DNA of 64,000 bases from Epiperipatus broadwayi (lineage: Eukaryota; Onychophora; Udeonychophora; Euonychophora; Peripatidae). The notes below the pieces were generated by a model, which worked only from the letters and a program-made list of their open reading frames with translations, searched no databases and was not told where the DNA came from. The stretch covers positions 3,285,555-3,349,554 of the forward strand of contig JAQFVV010012476.1 of the NCBI GenBank assembly GCA_028023455.1. The letters are read 5' to 3'. Below are positions 39,037 to 50,659 of this stretch, piece after piece; the stretch's first letter is position 1, and each line of letters opens with the position of its first letter. Both the position numbers and the translations under genes were made by a program.

Positions 39037-39164
39037 ACACAATTTTTTCACTAGTCTTTGGCTATAAATTTGTAATTGCACCCCTCCACGAGAAGTTAAG
39101 AGTGAATAGAAACCAGTCCCTACTTTGCGGGAGAGTGGTGTAGTGAACATTACACTACAGAAAT

Positions 39165-40320
39165 ATTATTTCTTAAATTTCGTATTGAATTAGAATTTTT
39201 ATGGAAAACAGTTCAACTGTATTCCTTAGCACGTGCATTGATTCAGAACAGAACTTCAAATAGCTTAGAAAGAAACAGTTATTCTTTGATTAAAACATAT
39301 TGTGTATATTAATGATAAAAAGTACATTTTAAACTAAAAACAGATTTATATTATCGTTAATTATTATCATCTTTATTAATACTATTTTTATTATTATAGG
39401 TTCATTATTCAAGTTGATTATTGTAATTATTTTTACAAAAGAAAAAAGAATTTAAGATAAAAATTTTACTAAAAAGTAAATTTGAACAAACTACGATTTG
39501 AATAATTCTAAAATAAAAGCTGTATATTATAATAAAAATTCCATTAATCAAGAATAATTAGTTATAACTGTAATTAATTATAGATTAGAAAATAATAATA
39601 ATAATTAAATTTTGATACTGATTTAAAATTTAAATGCATTTTTAAAGTTAATATTTAAATCTTCTTAATACAAGAATTTTTTCCTCTCTTAAGAATATGA
39701 CAGGCTTTAGATCTATTATAATCGTTGGGCACAAGATGGCGCAACACTGGCCCTAGAAAAACAGTCTTTCAATAAAGCATTCCCTACTTTATTCCTAGTT
39801 CATAGGTTTTATTAATGGTGATCTTGATTTTTTTGATATTTATGATACAGCTCTGAATATTAAATTACTGGAACAAATCGTATTTAGGAATATCAAACGC
39901 AGGTTAATTGCTGTCTCGGTGAAGACCAGGTATTATTTCTTGTGTATAGTATTCTATAATTTAATGTGCTTTTGAAAAAATAAAATAGCTAAAATATTTA
40001 TAACCTTTGATTTATTAATATAAATAACAACACAACGTCATTTCATTTTTTAACTTTTTGCAATATGAAATAAATATAAGTGCTGCACTCTAGTGCCATC
40101 TATTATTCTGCTGAAACACTAAACATCAGATATGCATTACCATATCAGCTTTTAATGAATTTGAAAATTCTAGATAAAACCAATTAAGTTATGCATCTGG
40201 ATAATATCTTTAACATTTTTAATCCATCAATTAATAATCCTCATTGTTAGGAGCACAAGGCGGAAGCCACTATTGTCAGAATTTTAAGGCACTACTATCC
40301 ATTAATTAGTAGTTACTGAA
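39165..40320. other. AT-rich non-coding DNA, weak repeat words only
   Basis: 39,225-39,280 (GCACGTGCATTGATTCAGA, AGCTTAGAAAGAAACAG) and 39,725-39,770 (AAGATGGCGC) resemble the block upstream of the intact hammerhead (56,150-56,230) and 130-200. Nothing else was seen. Confidence 0.35.
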
Positions 40321-40324
40321 GTTC

Positions 40325-40620
40325 ACAGTAGATGCTATAGTAGCACCACCTACTGCAAGGTATAATAATAAATTCTAGAAAGTTTGTGCATCAAAACCCC
40401 TACCTAGTGCCTAGTAATTTAGTATTCCAAAGATCTAGGAGAAGTACTCTCAGACCCAAGGTTTCTCACTGATGGACAAAAGCTAGAAACTAGTTTGGGA
40501 ATATTAGATGAGTAAATACTTGATAAGGATTTTATGCACAAACCTTCTTGCATCCATTGATTAGTATTATTTGCAATGAGTGGCACTGCTGTGTGAAGAA
40601 AATTCTACTACTTTATGTAA
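40325..40620. repeat. Family-B repeat, head-to-head partial copy (B6)
   Basis: A minus-strand piece (about 40,325-40,435: TTTGTGCATC, CCTACCTAGTGCCTAG) is joined to a plus-strand piece (40,440-40,615: CTCTCAGACCCAAGG, then the hammerhead, then TTATGCACAAACCTTCTTGC and GAGTGGCACTGCTGTG). No clear target duplication was found. Confidence 0.6.
40446..40510 (+). ncRNA. Hammerhead motif, family B (B6)
   Basis: TTCTCA, core CTGATGG (A9 changed), ACAAAAGCTA, GAAA, ACTAGT plus U, TGGGAA. The fifth pair of stem I is U-A instead of C-G, a compensatory double change relative to B1 and B8. Confidence 0.6.
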
Positions 40621-40960
40621 AGATAAAAAAATTGTGATCATGTAAAGTAGATTTTGTCTTCTAAGAAAAAAGAGTGAATGTTCAATGTTATAAAATTTGT
40701 AGATCTTCTTTATTGAACTATATACAAAAGTTGAATAGTTATGTGATTTTTTTCCTAAAATCATCCATAAGCTCTCTGAGTATGTATTGATAACTTGAGC
40801 TTAAATTCATTCTCTTGTGGTTATCTTTAACATTACTTGCTGGTGTTGCATTTGAAAATAAAGTCAGGAAGTAATATATGTAAGCTATCTATAGCTATTC
40901 ACTCAATCTTATGCAATAGATGCATGTGACCCGATGCATATGAAAAATATAAATGATCTC

Positions 40961-41012
40961 CAATATACATATTTCATGCTGAACCAGTACTCATCAGTTG
41001 GTTCAGATCATC
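40961..41012 (-). ncRNA. Hammerhead motif, family A (A6)
   Basis: Minus strand: CCAA, core CTGATGA, stem II GTACTG-GTT-CAGCAT (one mismatch, one G-U), GAAA, short stem III AT...AT with cleavage base A, then TTGG. All conserved core bases are present, so it is possibly active. Confidence 0.65.
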
Positions 41013-41365
41013 ATCTTCCACACACATATAATCAGTGCTCAGTTTATATCAAGATAGCAACTCTTCAAACTTTAATGGACAGGCTTAAATTTTCTCCACC
41101 CTCCTACTCTTCAGCCATCCATATTATTGAAAATCTGATAATGGAATGCTCAACACCCTTGTTGATGTGAATACTATTGTTATATCCATCTTGACTTGAC
41201 AATAATATTCTAATCAACAAGGGCTTTGATCAGTCTTTTTTCTGATTTTTAATAATGGCAGAAGAATTGGAGGGTGGAGAAGATTGAAGCCTGTCCATTA
41301 AAGTTTGAAAATCTTTTCTTAATATAAATGGTACATTGATTATATATGTATGTGTGAAAGATGAT

Positions 41366-41420
41366 GATCTGGACCAACTAGTGAGTGCTGGTTCAGCATA
41401 AAATACATATATTGGAAATC
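41366..41420 (+). ncRNA. Hammerhead remnant, family A (A7)
   Basis: GATCTGGACCAA, CTAGTGA (core broken), GTGCTG-GTT-CAGCAT, AAAATACATA, then TTGG. The stems are kept and the core is lost. Confidence 0.5.
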
Positions 41421-41541
41421 ATTTATTTTTTTCAGATGTATGTTGTCATGTGCATTTGTTGTAGAAGGTGGAGTGGGTAGCTGTAGGAAGCTACAAAGTC
41501 TGAGTACAAATATCTTCTAATTGCATTAAGTTCAGTATATA

Positions 41542-41542
<1 letters not shown>

Positions 41543-41590
<48 letters not shown>
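41543..41590. repeat. (TA)n microsatellite
   Basis: This is a perfect TA tract of about 48 bp just beyond the family-A inverted pair. Confidence 0.95.
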
Positions 41591-41592
<2 letters not shown>

Positions 41593-41619
41593 ACCTATAT
41601 TGATATAGGCACATATAAT

Positions 41620-42820
41620 TTTATCTAAAATTATATTATTAAAATAATCATTCATAAAAGAAAACATAAAATTAAACGTTGAAGAGTTTATTGCAGTTTG
41701 TTTTAGAAAAAAGATAAGAATTAAATAGTTTTCTAGCGTTAGTTTTTGAAATAAAAAAAGCTACAATTAATTAATCAAAAGGGGGGAGGGGGAGTCTTGG
41801 TTTGAGAAATGAAACTAAGGGTTATAAAAGGAAGTAAAGAGTTTTTATTAGTATTCGTAAAAATATAATTTAAAAAGTTAAAACGTACAAATCTCTTTTC
41901 ATTCAAGTTTAATTAAAGAAAAAAATAATGTTAAAACTAAATAGTAAATTGTATTAAAAATGTATGTGCATATATATGTGTGATTTGTAAATAAATAAAA
42001 TGTATGCGAAATAAAAGAAGATTATCATTAAAACCATGGCAATGGCTATTAATAAAATAAAACAACACATTGTATTGCATGGCTATTACTAATTAAATAA
42101 TCTTCCAAAACACGTTTATCAAATGATTATCATTGGAATTTGACAACAGATCTTTGCTGGAGATATCAGAAAAAACAACAAGGTGCAGGTATAAATAGAC
42201 CTTTTTTTTATCGGACAGGGGTCAGTTCACAAAGTAATTGAGTAGTGCAGTTCAGAAATTAATTGAGCAGTTAACAAACAAAATGCAGGGTTGAGAAGAT
42301 CTTGGGAACGCACGTTTACCTCCAGCCCAATGTCCTAGAAAACAGCAGATCTGCTCGTGAAATAATGTCAGCTTAACATCGTAGAAAATCTCCGTCCGTA
42401 TCTAATTGTCTCCAATAGTAATAATCGTGAAAATAAGGAAACTCATCAAGGAAAAATCCCAACCATCTGGTAAGCATTTATAATGGAAATATCCTCACCG
42501 AAAGCAGCCTCCAAAGAACAAAATTCTATGTCAACATTCAAAAACACCTAGGTAAAAACATTTGCTTATTTCGTTTATACTGTAATAGCCATTGCATTGC
42601 TTTAATTCGTACGAATCTTTCAAGAGTCTAATTATATGAACTCTATATCATACATAAATGAACTATTGATGTGTGTGATTAAATTTCAAATGCTATGTTG
42701 TCCTTTATTATTATTATTATGTGTGTACATGAGTTAATATGTGCGTGATCATTATATCAATATTTATTAGTTAAATTAGAGTGTTCTGTTATTAAATCTA
42801 TAGGAATATTTAAACTATTT
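41620..42820. other. Non-coding DNA; a possible promoter-like patch
   Basis: 41,620-42,180 is AT-rich with nothing seen. At 42,190-42,198 a TATAAATAG stands ahead of a patch of more mixed composition (42,220-42,550), which contains donor-like CTG/GTAAGC (about 42,471) and TAG/GTAAAA (about 42,551). No long frame is present. This may be chance, or the remains of an element promoter. Confidence 0.2.
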
Positions 42821-43815
42821 AGAAATGTTAATTTAAAATATGCGTGTGTTTTATTAGAATTATGAAATGTTTAAATTTAGTAAATAAATGTTAGTTAATA
42901 AATTATCTTTAAAATTAAACTATATTTGTCGGTCAATTCTTTTTATCAATTCTTTTTATCAATTCTTTTTAACAAATTCTTTTATTAATTCTTTTAATCA
43001 CTAATTAAGTATAATCTATTAGCGATTATAAATAGCTGAGCTAGTCATGGATTTAGGCGTTAAGTTAGTGGCCACTGTTCAAAGCATGCTGTCCATTCGT
43101 TTTAGACTAGACAGCTGGCACCCATGATTAAACACAAATAAAAGTGCTTTGGACATGGTGTTGAACTTAACAGCCGAGAAGAAGCTATGTCCTGGAATTG
43201 TAACGCTAGTTATATACTTTATAGCTATCGTTTGGGCATACATACTCTCCAAGTATGTTCTTCTCTGCCTAAGAGACTGGTATTTCAAATGAACACATTT
43301 GAAAATGGTTCAAATGGCCCCATGTTGGGCACCATTTGAACTGTTTTCGAATGTGTTCATTCGAAATACCGGTCTCTTAAACAGAGAAGAACATACTCGG
43401 AGAGTATGTATGCCCAAACAATAGCTATAAAGTATATAACTAACGTTACATTTCCAGGACATAGCTTCTTCTCGGCTGTTAAGTTCAACACCAAGTCCAA
43501 AGCACTTTTATTTGTGTTTAATCATGGGTACCAGCTGTCTAGTCTAAAACAAATTGACAGTGCGCTTTGAACAGTGGCCACTAACTTAACGCCTAAATCC
43601 ATGACTAGCTCAGCTATTTGTAATCACTAATAGATTATACTTAATTAGTGATTAAAAGAATTAATAAAAGAATTTGTTAAAAAGAATTGATAAAAAGAAT
43701 TGACCGACAAATATAGTTTAATTTTAAAGATAATTTATTAACTAACATTTATTTACTAAATTTAAACATTTTATAATTCTAATAAAACACAAGCATATTT
43801 TAAATTAACATTTCT
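42821..43815. repeat. Near-perfect palindrome of about 1 kb
   Basis: The left arm 42,821-43,320 is the reverse complement of the right arm 43,327-43,815 with few mismatches, around a spacer of about 6 nt (CATGTT). The arms share GGATTTAGGCGTTAAGTTAG, ACATAGCTTCTTCTCGGCTG-type text and a short ATCAATTCTTTTT direct repeat. Short frames in the arms (43,079-43,288 minus) do not continue and differ between arms, so the arms look non-coding. It could be a foldback element or a recent inverted duplication. Confidence 0.9.
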
Positions 43816-43819
43816 CTAA

Positions 43820-44285
43820 ATTTAAAATTAGAACAAATGAAATAATTTAAAAAGTTTTTTACCATTCCAAATTGAATTAGTAATAAAATAAATGCGCCAT
43901 GTCTAATAAATTAAACATTGCTCTCCATCTTATAGAAGCAAGATACCTAAACTATCTTCAATCCTGATATTAACCAATTAATATACTGACACTTTCGATA
44001 AATTCATGTTCCATTTCACAATTAAACTATGTAATATTTTGTGAGGTCAGATTTTGTAATTGACAAAACAAAAAAATGTTATCTTTCTCTCTTTCTCAAA
44101 AAAAGAATTATTTATTTTCAAATTTTTTCATTTATACAAAAATCTAGTTTGAATAGAGTAAAAATTGCACACTAGGCCACATAATCATTGACAAATAATT
44201 TTTTTTAAAAGATTAAACCTATAATCCATTTGTTCAAACTGTTTTTATGTTATCCTGTCAATGAATTTTAACAATATCCAAATTG
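43820..44285. other. AT-rich non-coding DNA, nothing recognised
   Basis: There are no repeats or frames of note. Confidence 0.45.
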
Positions 44286-44289
44286 TTTA

Positions 44290-44870
44290 ATGTTATACTA
44301 TCTAAAATTATATGTTGGATAAACTGGTTTCAAGTTATGGCTGTCTTCAGTAAGGAGCTAGAATACTAGATTTAAAATACCAACTGAAGCCCACATTTAT
44401 CTAATACTTAACTATTAAGTAGAAAATCTAAAATTTTCAGACATTTATATATCTTCAAATCCAACTCTCCAACTAAAATAGCTATATGGGGCTGAACTAA
44501 ATTCAGATATTCCATATATTAATAGCCTTCACAATTTAATACAAGGAAAGCTTCCACAGCCAAATTATAATATTAATAAAATAATGTCATACATCACATG
44601 ATCTATATATCTTACATTTAAAATATGTAAAATAAAGAAGGTGCCAATAACTCTAAACAAGCTTATTTTATTATTATAATTTTTGTTTATGATAAATGCC
44701 ACAAGAGAACACATTCAAAATATTTAGGATTGTCCCCATCATAAAAAAAATAAAATAAGATTGTTTAGAGCTATTAACATGCCCTTTATTTTACTATTTA
44801 TAAATGCAAGCTATATAGGTCATGTGATTCAATGACTTGATTTTATTGATACATATATATAAAATAAAAA
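44290..44870 (-). repeat. Repeat family D, copy 2
   Basis: It is homologous to 26,740-27,240. It contains two inverted occurrences of the AGCTC/ACTCTAAACAAGCTT block (about 44,650 and, as its complement, about 44,760), so part of it is head to head. A hammerhead-like word on the minus strand (CTGAAGACAGCC, then CTTGAAACCAGTTT, about 44,320-44,355) parallels copy 1. Confidence 0.5.
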
Positions 44871-44989
44871 TTCATATAACATTATAATACTAACCCCAAA
44901 ACTAAACTTTAATAATTTTTTCCATAGTTTCATCTATTAATAAATAGATTTTTTCAAGTGAAATTCATCTAAACATATCACAAATATAT

Positions 44990-45383
44990 ATCAAACAAAA
45001 TAGTCTTCCCATCATTCACTCCAAAAGCCAACTTTCTTTAACATCAAAGGATGTTTTCATGAGATTGATGGCCTCAGATTCAAAACATTTTATCATCAAA
45101 ATTACTTTTACTCTTCTTTTCAATTCACTTTTTTCCATAAAAAATAACCTTTGCATTATCAAATAATATTTTATGACCTATATTCAGTTCATGAATGTAT
45201 AAAGCTGAGTTATTATATATATATATAATCCCAGTGCATAACGCTATACTGAAATAAATATACAAATATTAAGCAATTAAATCAACTTACATGGCTATTT
45301 TGAAATACAAACACTAATGTATTTATACATTAGTTCACAGAGGGCAGTACTGGATTTCTTAACCATATGGCATGATTTAATTG

Positions 45384-45426
<43 letters not shown>

Positions 45427-45690
45427 CTCTACTTTTATGAACTTTTATTAAGACTTAATTTACTCTGATCTATATAAATTTTATGACAACTGCAAGGAAT
45501 CTTATAAACCACTCCAGGAATAGATTTGCAATCAATTAACTGTTTTGAACCATTTAGTAATGAATTTAAATTCAGGACTTTTTTCCAAGCCATTTTTATA
45601 TCACCCAATAAAAACCTGTTTTACAAATCAATTTACTAATTGATGACTTATATGGCAAAGAAATAAACTCTTTATTCTCAAAACCCCTGA
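44990..45690 (-). pseudogene. Penelope-like element GIY-YIG relic (P4)
   Basis: Minus-strand translation: KEFISLPYKSSISKLICK (PLE linker), SLLNGSKQLIDCKSIPG, VVYKIPCSCHKIYIDQSKLS (GIY-YIG core with YID for YIG). After about 200 bp partly made of TA repeats come QRLFFMEKSELKRRVKVILM and IKCFESEAINLM. The IPCxC signature sets it apart from the ITCPQ group (P1-P3). Stops and shifts are present. Confidence 0.7.
45393..45423. repeat. (TA)n tract inside the PLE relic
   Basis: A TA tract of about 31 bp interrupts the GIY-YIG coding text. Confidence 0.9.
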
Positions 45691-45699
45691 ATACAGGTA

Positions 45700-48680
45700 A
45701 AGTACCCCGAGTCCAACCATGTACAAGATAGATAAATCAGGTACATCGTGAAGTCTGCCCTATTTACCTATATCCCCAGGTCAAAGATCTAATCAATGGC
45801 CTTTCTCGATGATACGATCAAATTCCTTTATTTTCACTGTGCTGGCAGCTGGGTCTTAAAGAATGAGATTCGATTTTATTACATTTAAATGAGAACTTGG
45901 GTGATTAGTTGATAGGGATATTTAAAAATCAAATTTTATTTCATATAAAAGTAAAATAAAATGATTCGAGAACACTGGAAGTTTGTTTTAGTTATATATA
46001 TATATATTTAAAATCATTGGGCATTCTACATTAGTTATTTTACATTAGTTTAAACTCAAGCTCAAAAAAAAAAAATACAATTTTTAAATTAACTTCATAA
46101 TTATATGAGTTCCTGATGACTTTATTTTTATTAGCGGTCAGCATTGACATTATTGACTTTGTACAATTTATTTTGTGAAATTTATACATCTTTCATTTTG
46201 TTTACATTTATTCTCTTTTTTTTTTTAAATAGCAAAAAATATTTCATAATTAAATGACCACGGATTTCAACATTCTCCATGCACATTTATTACAAGCTTA
46301 TAATATAGCGATAGGTTTAAACATCTGCCTAACGCACATATATAAGAATGACTTAAAAAACATTTCTATTGAAAAAGATGTTAATTAAATAGACGATTGT
46401 AGTAAGACTAATTTGATGTCTTACTCCATTAACATATATTAAAAAAATGATTTTTATTTATCTTTATAAAATTAATAATTTGGATTTTCAACAACTAATG
46501 TTTTATGACATTAGTGGACCTTGCTGGCATAGCTTATAAATAACTTTAAAACTGTAAGCGATTATAATAAAAACATCTATCAGTTAATTATCAAAGCAAA
46601 CAAGTCACTTTAGTTGGACTTACAACTAAAATCATACCTATAATGAAATATACGGTGAATTAGCCAAAACCAAACGATTTTAACTAATTATGCAAACGAG
46701 CAAAAGAGTCGATTACTCAGGTCGAAGATCCTTTCGGTAGAATCATCTCCCTATGGCTTACGTATTAGATAGGCAAAATAAAAGCAAAATAATGTCGGGT
46801 TAATAAATATATGAATGCAACATGAAGAGAAGAAACGTAAGTAAGAAAATACGAGCCGGATTACGGACACTTGTATGTCTATTCCAACGAAGAATAAAAG
46901 GAAAATCGATACGTCCACATGTCGTGTCCATGTATCGATAGGAGATAGGAATTACAAAGAGTCCTCATATTTGCCTCTATAAATTCTGCTGACAAACCAA
47001 CTCTATCTCAAACATGCTGTCCGTTTCACAGGCACATGCGAAGAACGGAAGCTAACTCCAAATCACCAAATCTATGACCGTTTTAGGTCTGTTCATGAGA
47101 CTCCAAGCATTCTTTATTAACCTGAGATCTTATAATTATTAAATAGGAACAAATTATAATTAAATAGCCTTAAAATTATCTAATACTGCTTAGAGAACAA
47201 CCTGCTTAAACAACTACTTTATATAAATATTTAACGTACACACAAAAAAAACATACTTATAGAAATAAGGGAATTTAATTCTCGAAAAAATCTCCCTTCC
47301 CTCTTTCCTAACTTAAAAAAAAAAGCATAATAATTAACTGACGCTATCCAGTGGCGCTGTTACTAGGTCAAAATCCATAGCATATTTTATTCTATTTTGA
47401 ATTACAGAAATATAAAATTATAGAATCCCATTGTGGGAAATCTATAATAAATTTATTTGAAATTATGGTAAATGTTTAGTTTGAAATATATATACTACAT
47501 AACTTCACTTGTGAAATAAAATAGATCAAAATTATTTTATTTTAAAATTAAATTGTTCTTTCCCAAACTCCCTCTAATAAAACATAGTTTGCTCTCTTAG
47601 CAAATTACTCTGAGCCCCCGCGAGTGAAGCTTGTAGAAATACAAAAAAAAAAAAATCAAAGCATGAAATAATCTCATGCTAAAATTAATATAAAACAAAT
47701 AAATTCATATTCAATTAAAAATATTAGAAAATTATTGTGAGCTTGAGTTATCAAAAGAAAAAACATTATAAATAATTTAAAAGAACAGGTTAAAGAGACA
47801 GTTAAAAAAAAGATTCTTTATAAAAATTAACTTTTGACATTTTAAAGCTTTACGAAATTATATTTACATTCTAATAATACTTTGGTCAAATCTGGATGAC
47901 TACCTTGGTGCTCCCCGGGATGAGTTCTTTGGTCGAACATTGATGGCTTATGGCAGTTGATGGCATGTTCTGGCAGCAGCATAATGGAAGATTTTGGGTC
48001 TCCGGAGGGAAAGGGCAGCGATTACCCTGTTTTACTCCTCGATCATCATAGCGTGCTTTCTACAACTCTCTCTGTTCTCTGTCACTCTCTGTCTGGTCTC
48101 TCTCTTGTCTAAAAAGGGCCATTCTTTATTACTTCCTACTGCCTCAGGTGATCTTTTAGAAAACCATAGCAATTGTTTTTATTCTAATTTTAGAAAGTTT
48201 GTACCTCGATAAGGATTAATATATTTCAATCTAATTTTATATTAGTTTTTAATTTAGATAACAATGTAGAATCTCTACTAATTAATGAATAGAGATTCCA
48301 CAGTGAATGGATTTTGGTAATTTATCAATGCTTTTAATTTAAACATTTATTTTAAACTTCTTATCGAGGTACAAATCTTTTCACAAAGGCCATCTTGAAT
48401 TCTTGAACTAAAAATAAAGCATTTTAAACATATACAGTATATCTAAAATATATATAAAAAATTCAAAGTTAATTATTTGAATTTTTTTCTTTTAATAATA
48501 AAATAGAATAAGTGTTAGTACAATTATGATCCAAAATAAATTATAGGATTTATTCAGGATAGTTAAAAATGTTTAAAAAATGTTTTTTTTTTAGAATAAT
48601 AAAAAAAAAGAAAATGTTAGTAAATTAATAATTAGGTGGTTCAGACCGTGAAATGGCAAATCTGAATCAGATTTAGCATT
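45700..48680. other. Mostly non-coding DNA, no gene recognised
   Basis: A patch with more balanced composition (46,680-47,100) has no long frame. 46,898-46,935 can form a small ATCGATAC/GTATCGAT hairpin. 48,045-48,115 is a pyrimidine-rich CT tract. 48,265-48,300 holds an AGAATCTCTA/TAGAGATTC inverted repeat. Frame 47,994-48,212 begins with TTG and has no recognised domain. Confidence 0.35.
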
Positions 48681-48929
48681 TCACACTTAAATCTTTATTA
48701 TTAACCAATTTATAGATATTTTTATTAAACATAATATTCTAATAAATTCATGATTATATCTTAACTTAATGTAGTCAGAAGAAAATTGTCTCCTTTGAAT
48801 ATAACTATTATTTCCAAAACTATTAAGTCTTCTATTCTTATAACAAAATTCAATAAAGAAATTATCTTATGAGTAAAAAATTGATAACTATCTGACCTTA
48901 TCATATTTCTTTAATTTTCTTTCAATGAA

Positions 48930-49825
48930 ATGACTACAAAATTAAACACTATAAACTTTATCAAAATCTAAATCTAAAAATTTAAACTTAGTAAATTTAA
49001 ATGTATCCCCCTCAATAATAAGTTTAATATTAGAATCAAATCCATTTAATCCATCTAAAAATCACTCAACTTAACTTTGTATATAACAAACAATCATCAA
49101 TATACCTAACAAATAATTGTAAAGAGCCAGAAAAATTATTAATAACACTACTCTCTAAAAAATCAATAGAGACAAAGCACATTAAAGGAGGAATAACAAC
49201 CAATAATCCATAATTTTATAATTTTATGACACATCATTACACACAAAATACATAGAAGCCCCTAATAATAATAGCCAATCATGAATAACCTTAATCTTAT
49301 CTGCAGAAAAATATTCAAATTTCTTCAAAACATTAAGAAACACATTAATGATTTCTATTTTATCAACTGATTGATGCATGTTTTTAATATCTAAATTACC
49401 AAAATCATAATCTTTTTCTAAAACAAATCCATTAATTATATCATATATTTCAAAAGAAGAAGATAGACAAAATTGATCTAAATTTATATAATTCTTAAAA
49501 AGTGTAAGAAATTTTATCAACAATCCCCCTTGTAAAATCAAAAATATACCTTAAAGGAAATTTATCTTTATGAAATTTCAAATTAAAGAAAATTTCAGAA
49601 GCCAAAAATTCATTAGGATAACAATTTAAATAAGTAGATCTATGTAAAAAAAATTATTTTCATAATTTCAATTATCTTAGATTTTATTTCTTTACGAGGA
49701 TTAAAATTTAAAATAGAACTTTTCCCATTATTTAATTTTAAATAAACTTTATTTTTAAAATCATTATTATTTAATGATGCAAAACTGTCACTTTTGTTTT
49801 CTTTTAATATATATATATATATCAC
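48930..49825 (-). pseudogene. Penelope-like element reverse transcriptase relic (P5)
   Basis: Minus-strand pieces in order: LKLNNGKSSILNFNPRKEIK; YPNEFLASEIFFNLKFHKDK; FGNLDIKNMHQSVDKIEII (RT motif A); DYWLLVIPPLMCF (motif B region, degenerate); LFVRYIDDCLLY (motif C, YIDD codons at 49,093-49,104); then a decayed thumb. At least three frameshifts or stops are present. The order and the RYIDD motif fit PLE RT. No matching GIY-YIG is attached, so the element is truncated or split. Confidence 0.75.
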
Positions 49826-49827
49826 CT

Positions 49828-49990
49828 TTATTGTTAAAAGGGGGTTGCCTTGACAACAGATTAAGTTTGCTGATTGTTATTGATATTGAGATTGTCTATG
49901 TGTTGACTGGTTTTAATGATTGTATAAATATATGTATTCCATGTTTTCAATAGACAATAAAGAGTAAATTATTCTAAACATCATTGTTTT
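49828..49990 (+). repeat. Short repeat following a TA tract
   Basis: GTTAAAAGGGGGTTGCCTTG and the following ~100 bp match 26,640-26,740. Both copies directly follow TA tracts. It may be a boundary sequence of the PLE that lies beside it. Confidence 0.45.
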
Positions 49991-50449
49991 AAGTACCACG
50001 TGGGTAGTATCAAACACACCAATCTCTAAATCGTATTTCTCAAAAGCATTGAATTATATATTATCAGAGATATTGCTCATTGTAAAATTACACACCAGTT
50101 GAACATCAAGTAGCTTGCCATTTTCATTACTAATGCTTTGACAAGAATGTTCATCATTGAAAATGTATTAATTCGTGTGCTTTGTACTTTCAACATATGA
50201 TAGTAATATCACCTTTATAAATAGAAGGTATATAGCATTTTTTAGATGTCTCTGTTCATATGTTTTAGAAATATTTGTGCAATGGAAGTTTTAAATATAT
50301 ATAATAAACAATGCTTTTATATTAAATAATTATAAAGCCATGTGATAGTCACAAGTCATATTAATTAGAATTGTATTGCCCTCTAGCTGTCATTTTCAGT
50401 AACTATTTATAACAGGAATTATTTTCTGTTGTAATTTATATATCATCAT

Positions 50450-50645
50450 CATCATCAACAACCATTATCAATCCACTGCAGGATGAAGGTCTCTCCAAGT
50501 TCAATCCATCTTTTCCTATCTTTAGCTTCTCTTTTCCACATCACCCCTGCACACTTTCTTATTTCATCCATCCATCTCATACGTGGTCTCTTTCTGGGTC
50601 TTTTACAATTTCTTGGAATCCAGTTTAAAATTTCAATTGTCCATC
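50450..50645 (-). mobile_element. LINE ORF2 C-terminal end with ATC-repeat tail
   Basis: Minus-strand translation: NWIPRNCKRPRKRPRMRWMD, then EIRKCAGVMWKREAKDRKRW, then IELGETFILQWIDNGC. This is the well-known RPR-x-RW-x-D-(D/E)-I...W-x-x-x-A-x-DR...W-x-x-xGE end of many non-LTR retrotransposons. The 3' side is an ATGATG-type simple repeat (50,443-50,458), typical of such 3' ends. It is 5'-truncated. Confidence 0.8.
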
Positions 50646-50659
50646 TATTATATGAAGTT

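Larger units (their letters stand above)
38452..39160. repeat. Family-A repeat: tandem minus units, then inverted plus unit
   Basis: CAGTTTAATT...CTTACTGCCC recurs at 38,469 and 38,703, a period of about 240 bp on the minus strand. From about 38,821 the sequence turns round (AATATTATTCATTAAATGG, AAACTGTAGTTATTGGCTATC) and runs on the plus strand through a hammerhead at 38,982-39,036. The ends are similar to 37,130-37,521. It has no coding capacity. Confidence 0.65.
40921..41520. repeat. Family-A repeat, inverted pair (about 250-bp arms)
   Basis: The left arm, 40,921-41,180 (minus orientation), and the right arm, about 41,205-41,520 (plus orientation), are complementary along their length, with a turn near 41,180-41,205. 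Each arm carries a hammerhead (A6 and A7). The left arm matches 640-945. The right arm extends further (to ACTCAGACTTTG, complement near 41,500), so the left arm is the truncated one. Confidence 0.65.

Noticed and set aside
43079-43288. Protein coded in the palindrome arm
   Set aside because: The frame is short and interrupted in the mirrored arm, so no coding constraint is seen.
47994-48212. Secreted or membrane protein from a Leu-rich frame
   Set aside because: It starts at TTG, the hydrophobic part comes from a CT-rich tract, and no homologous context was found.
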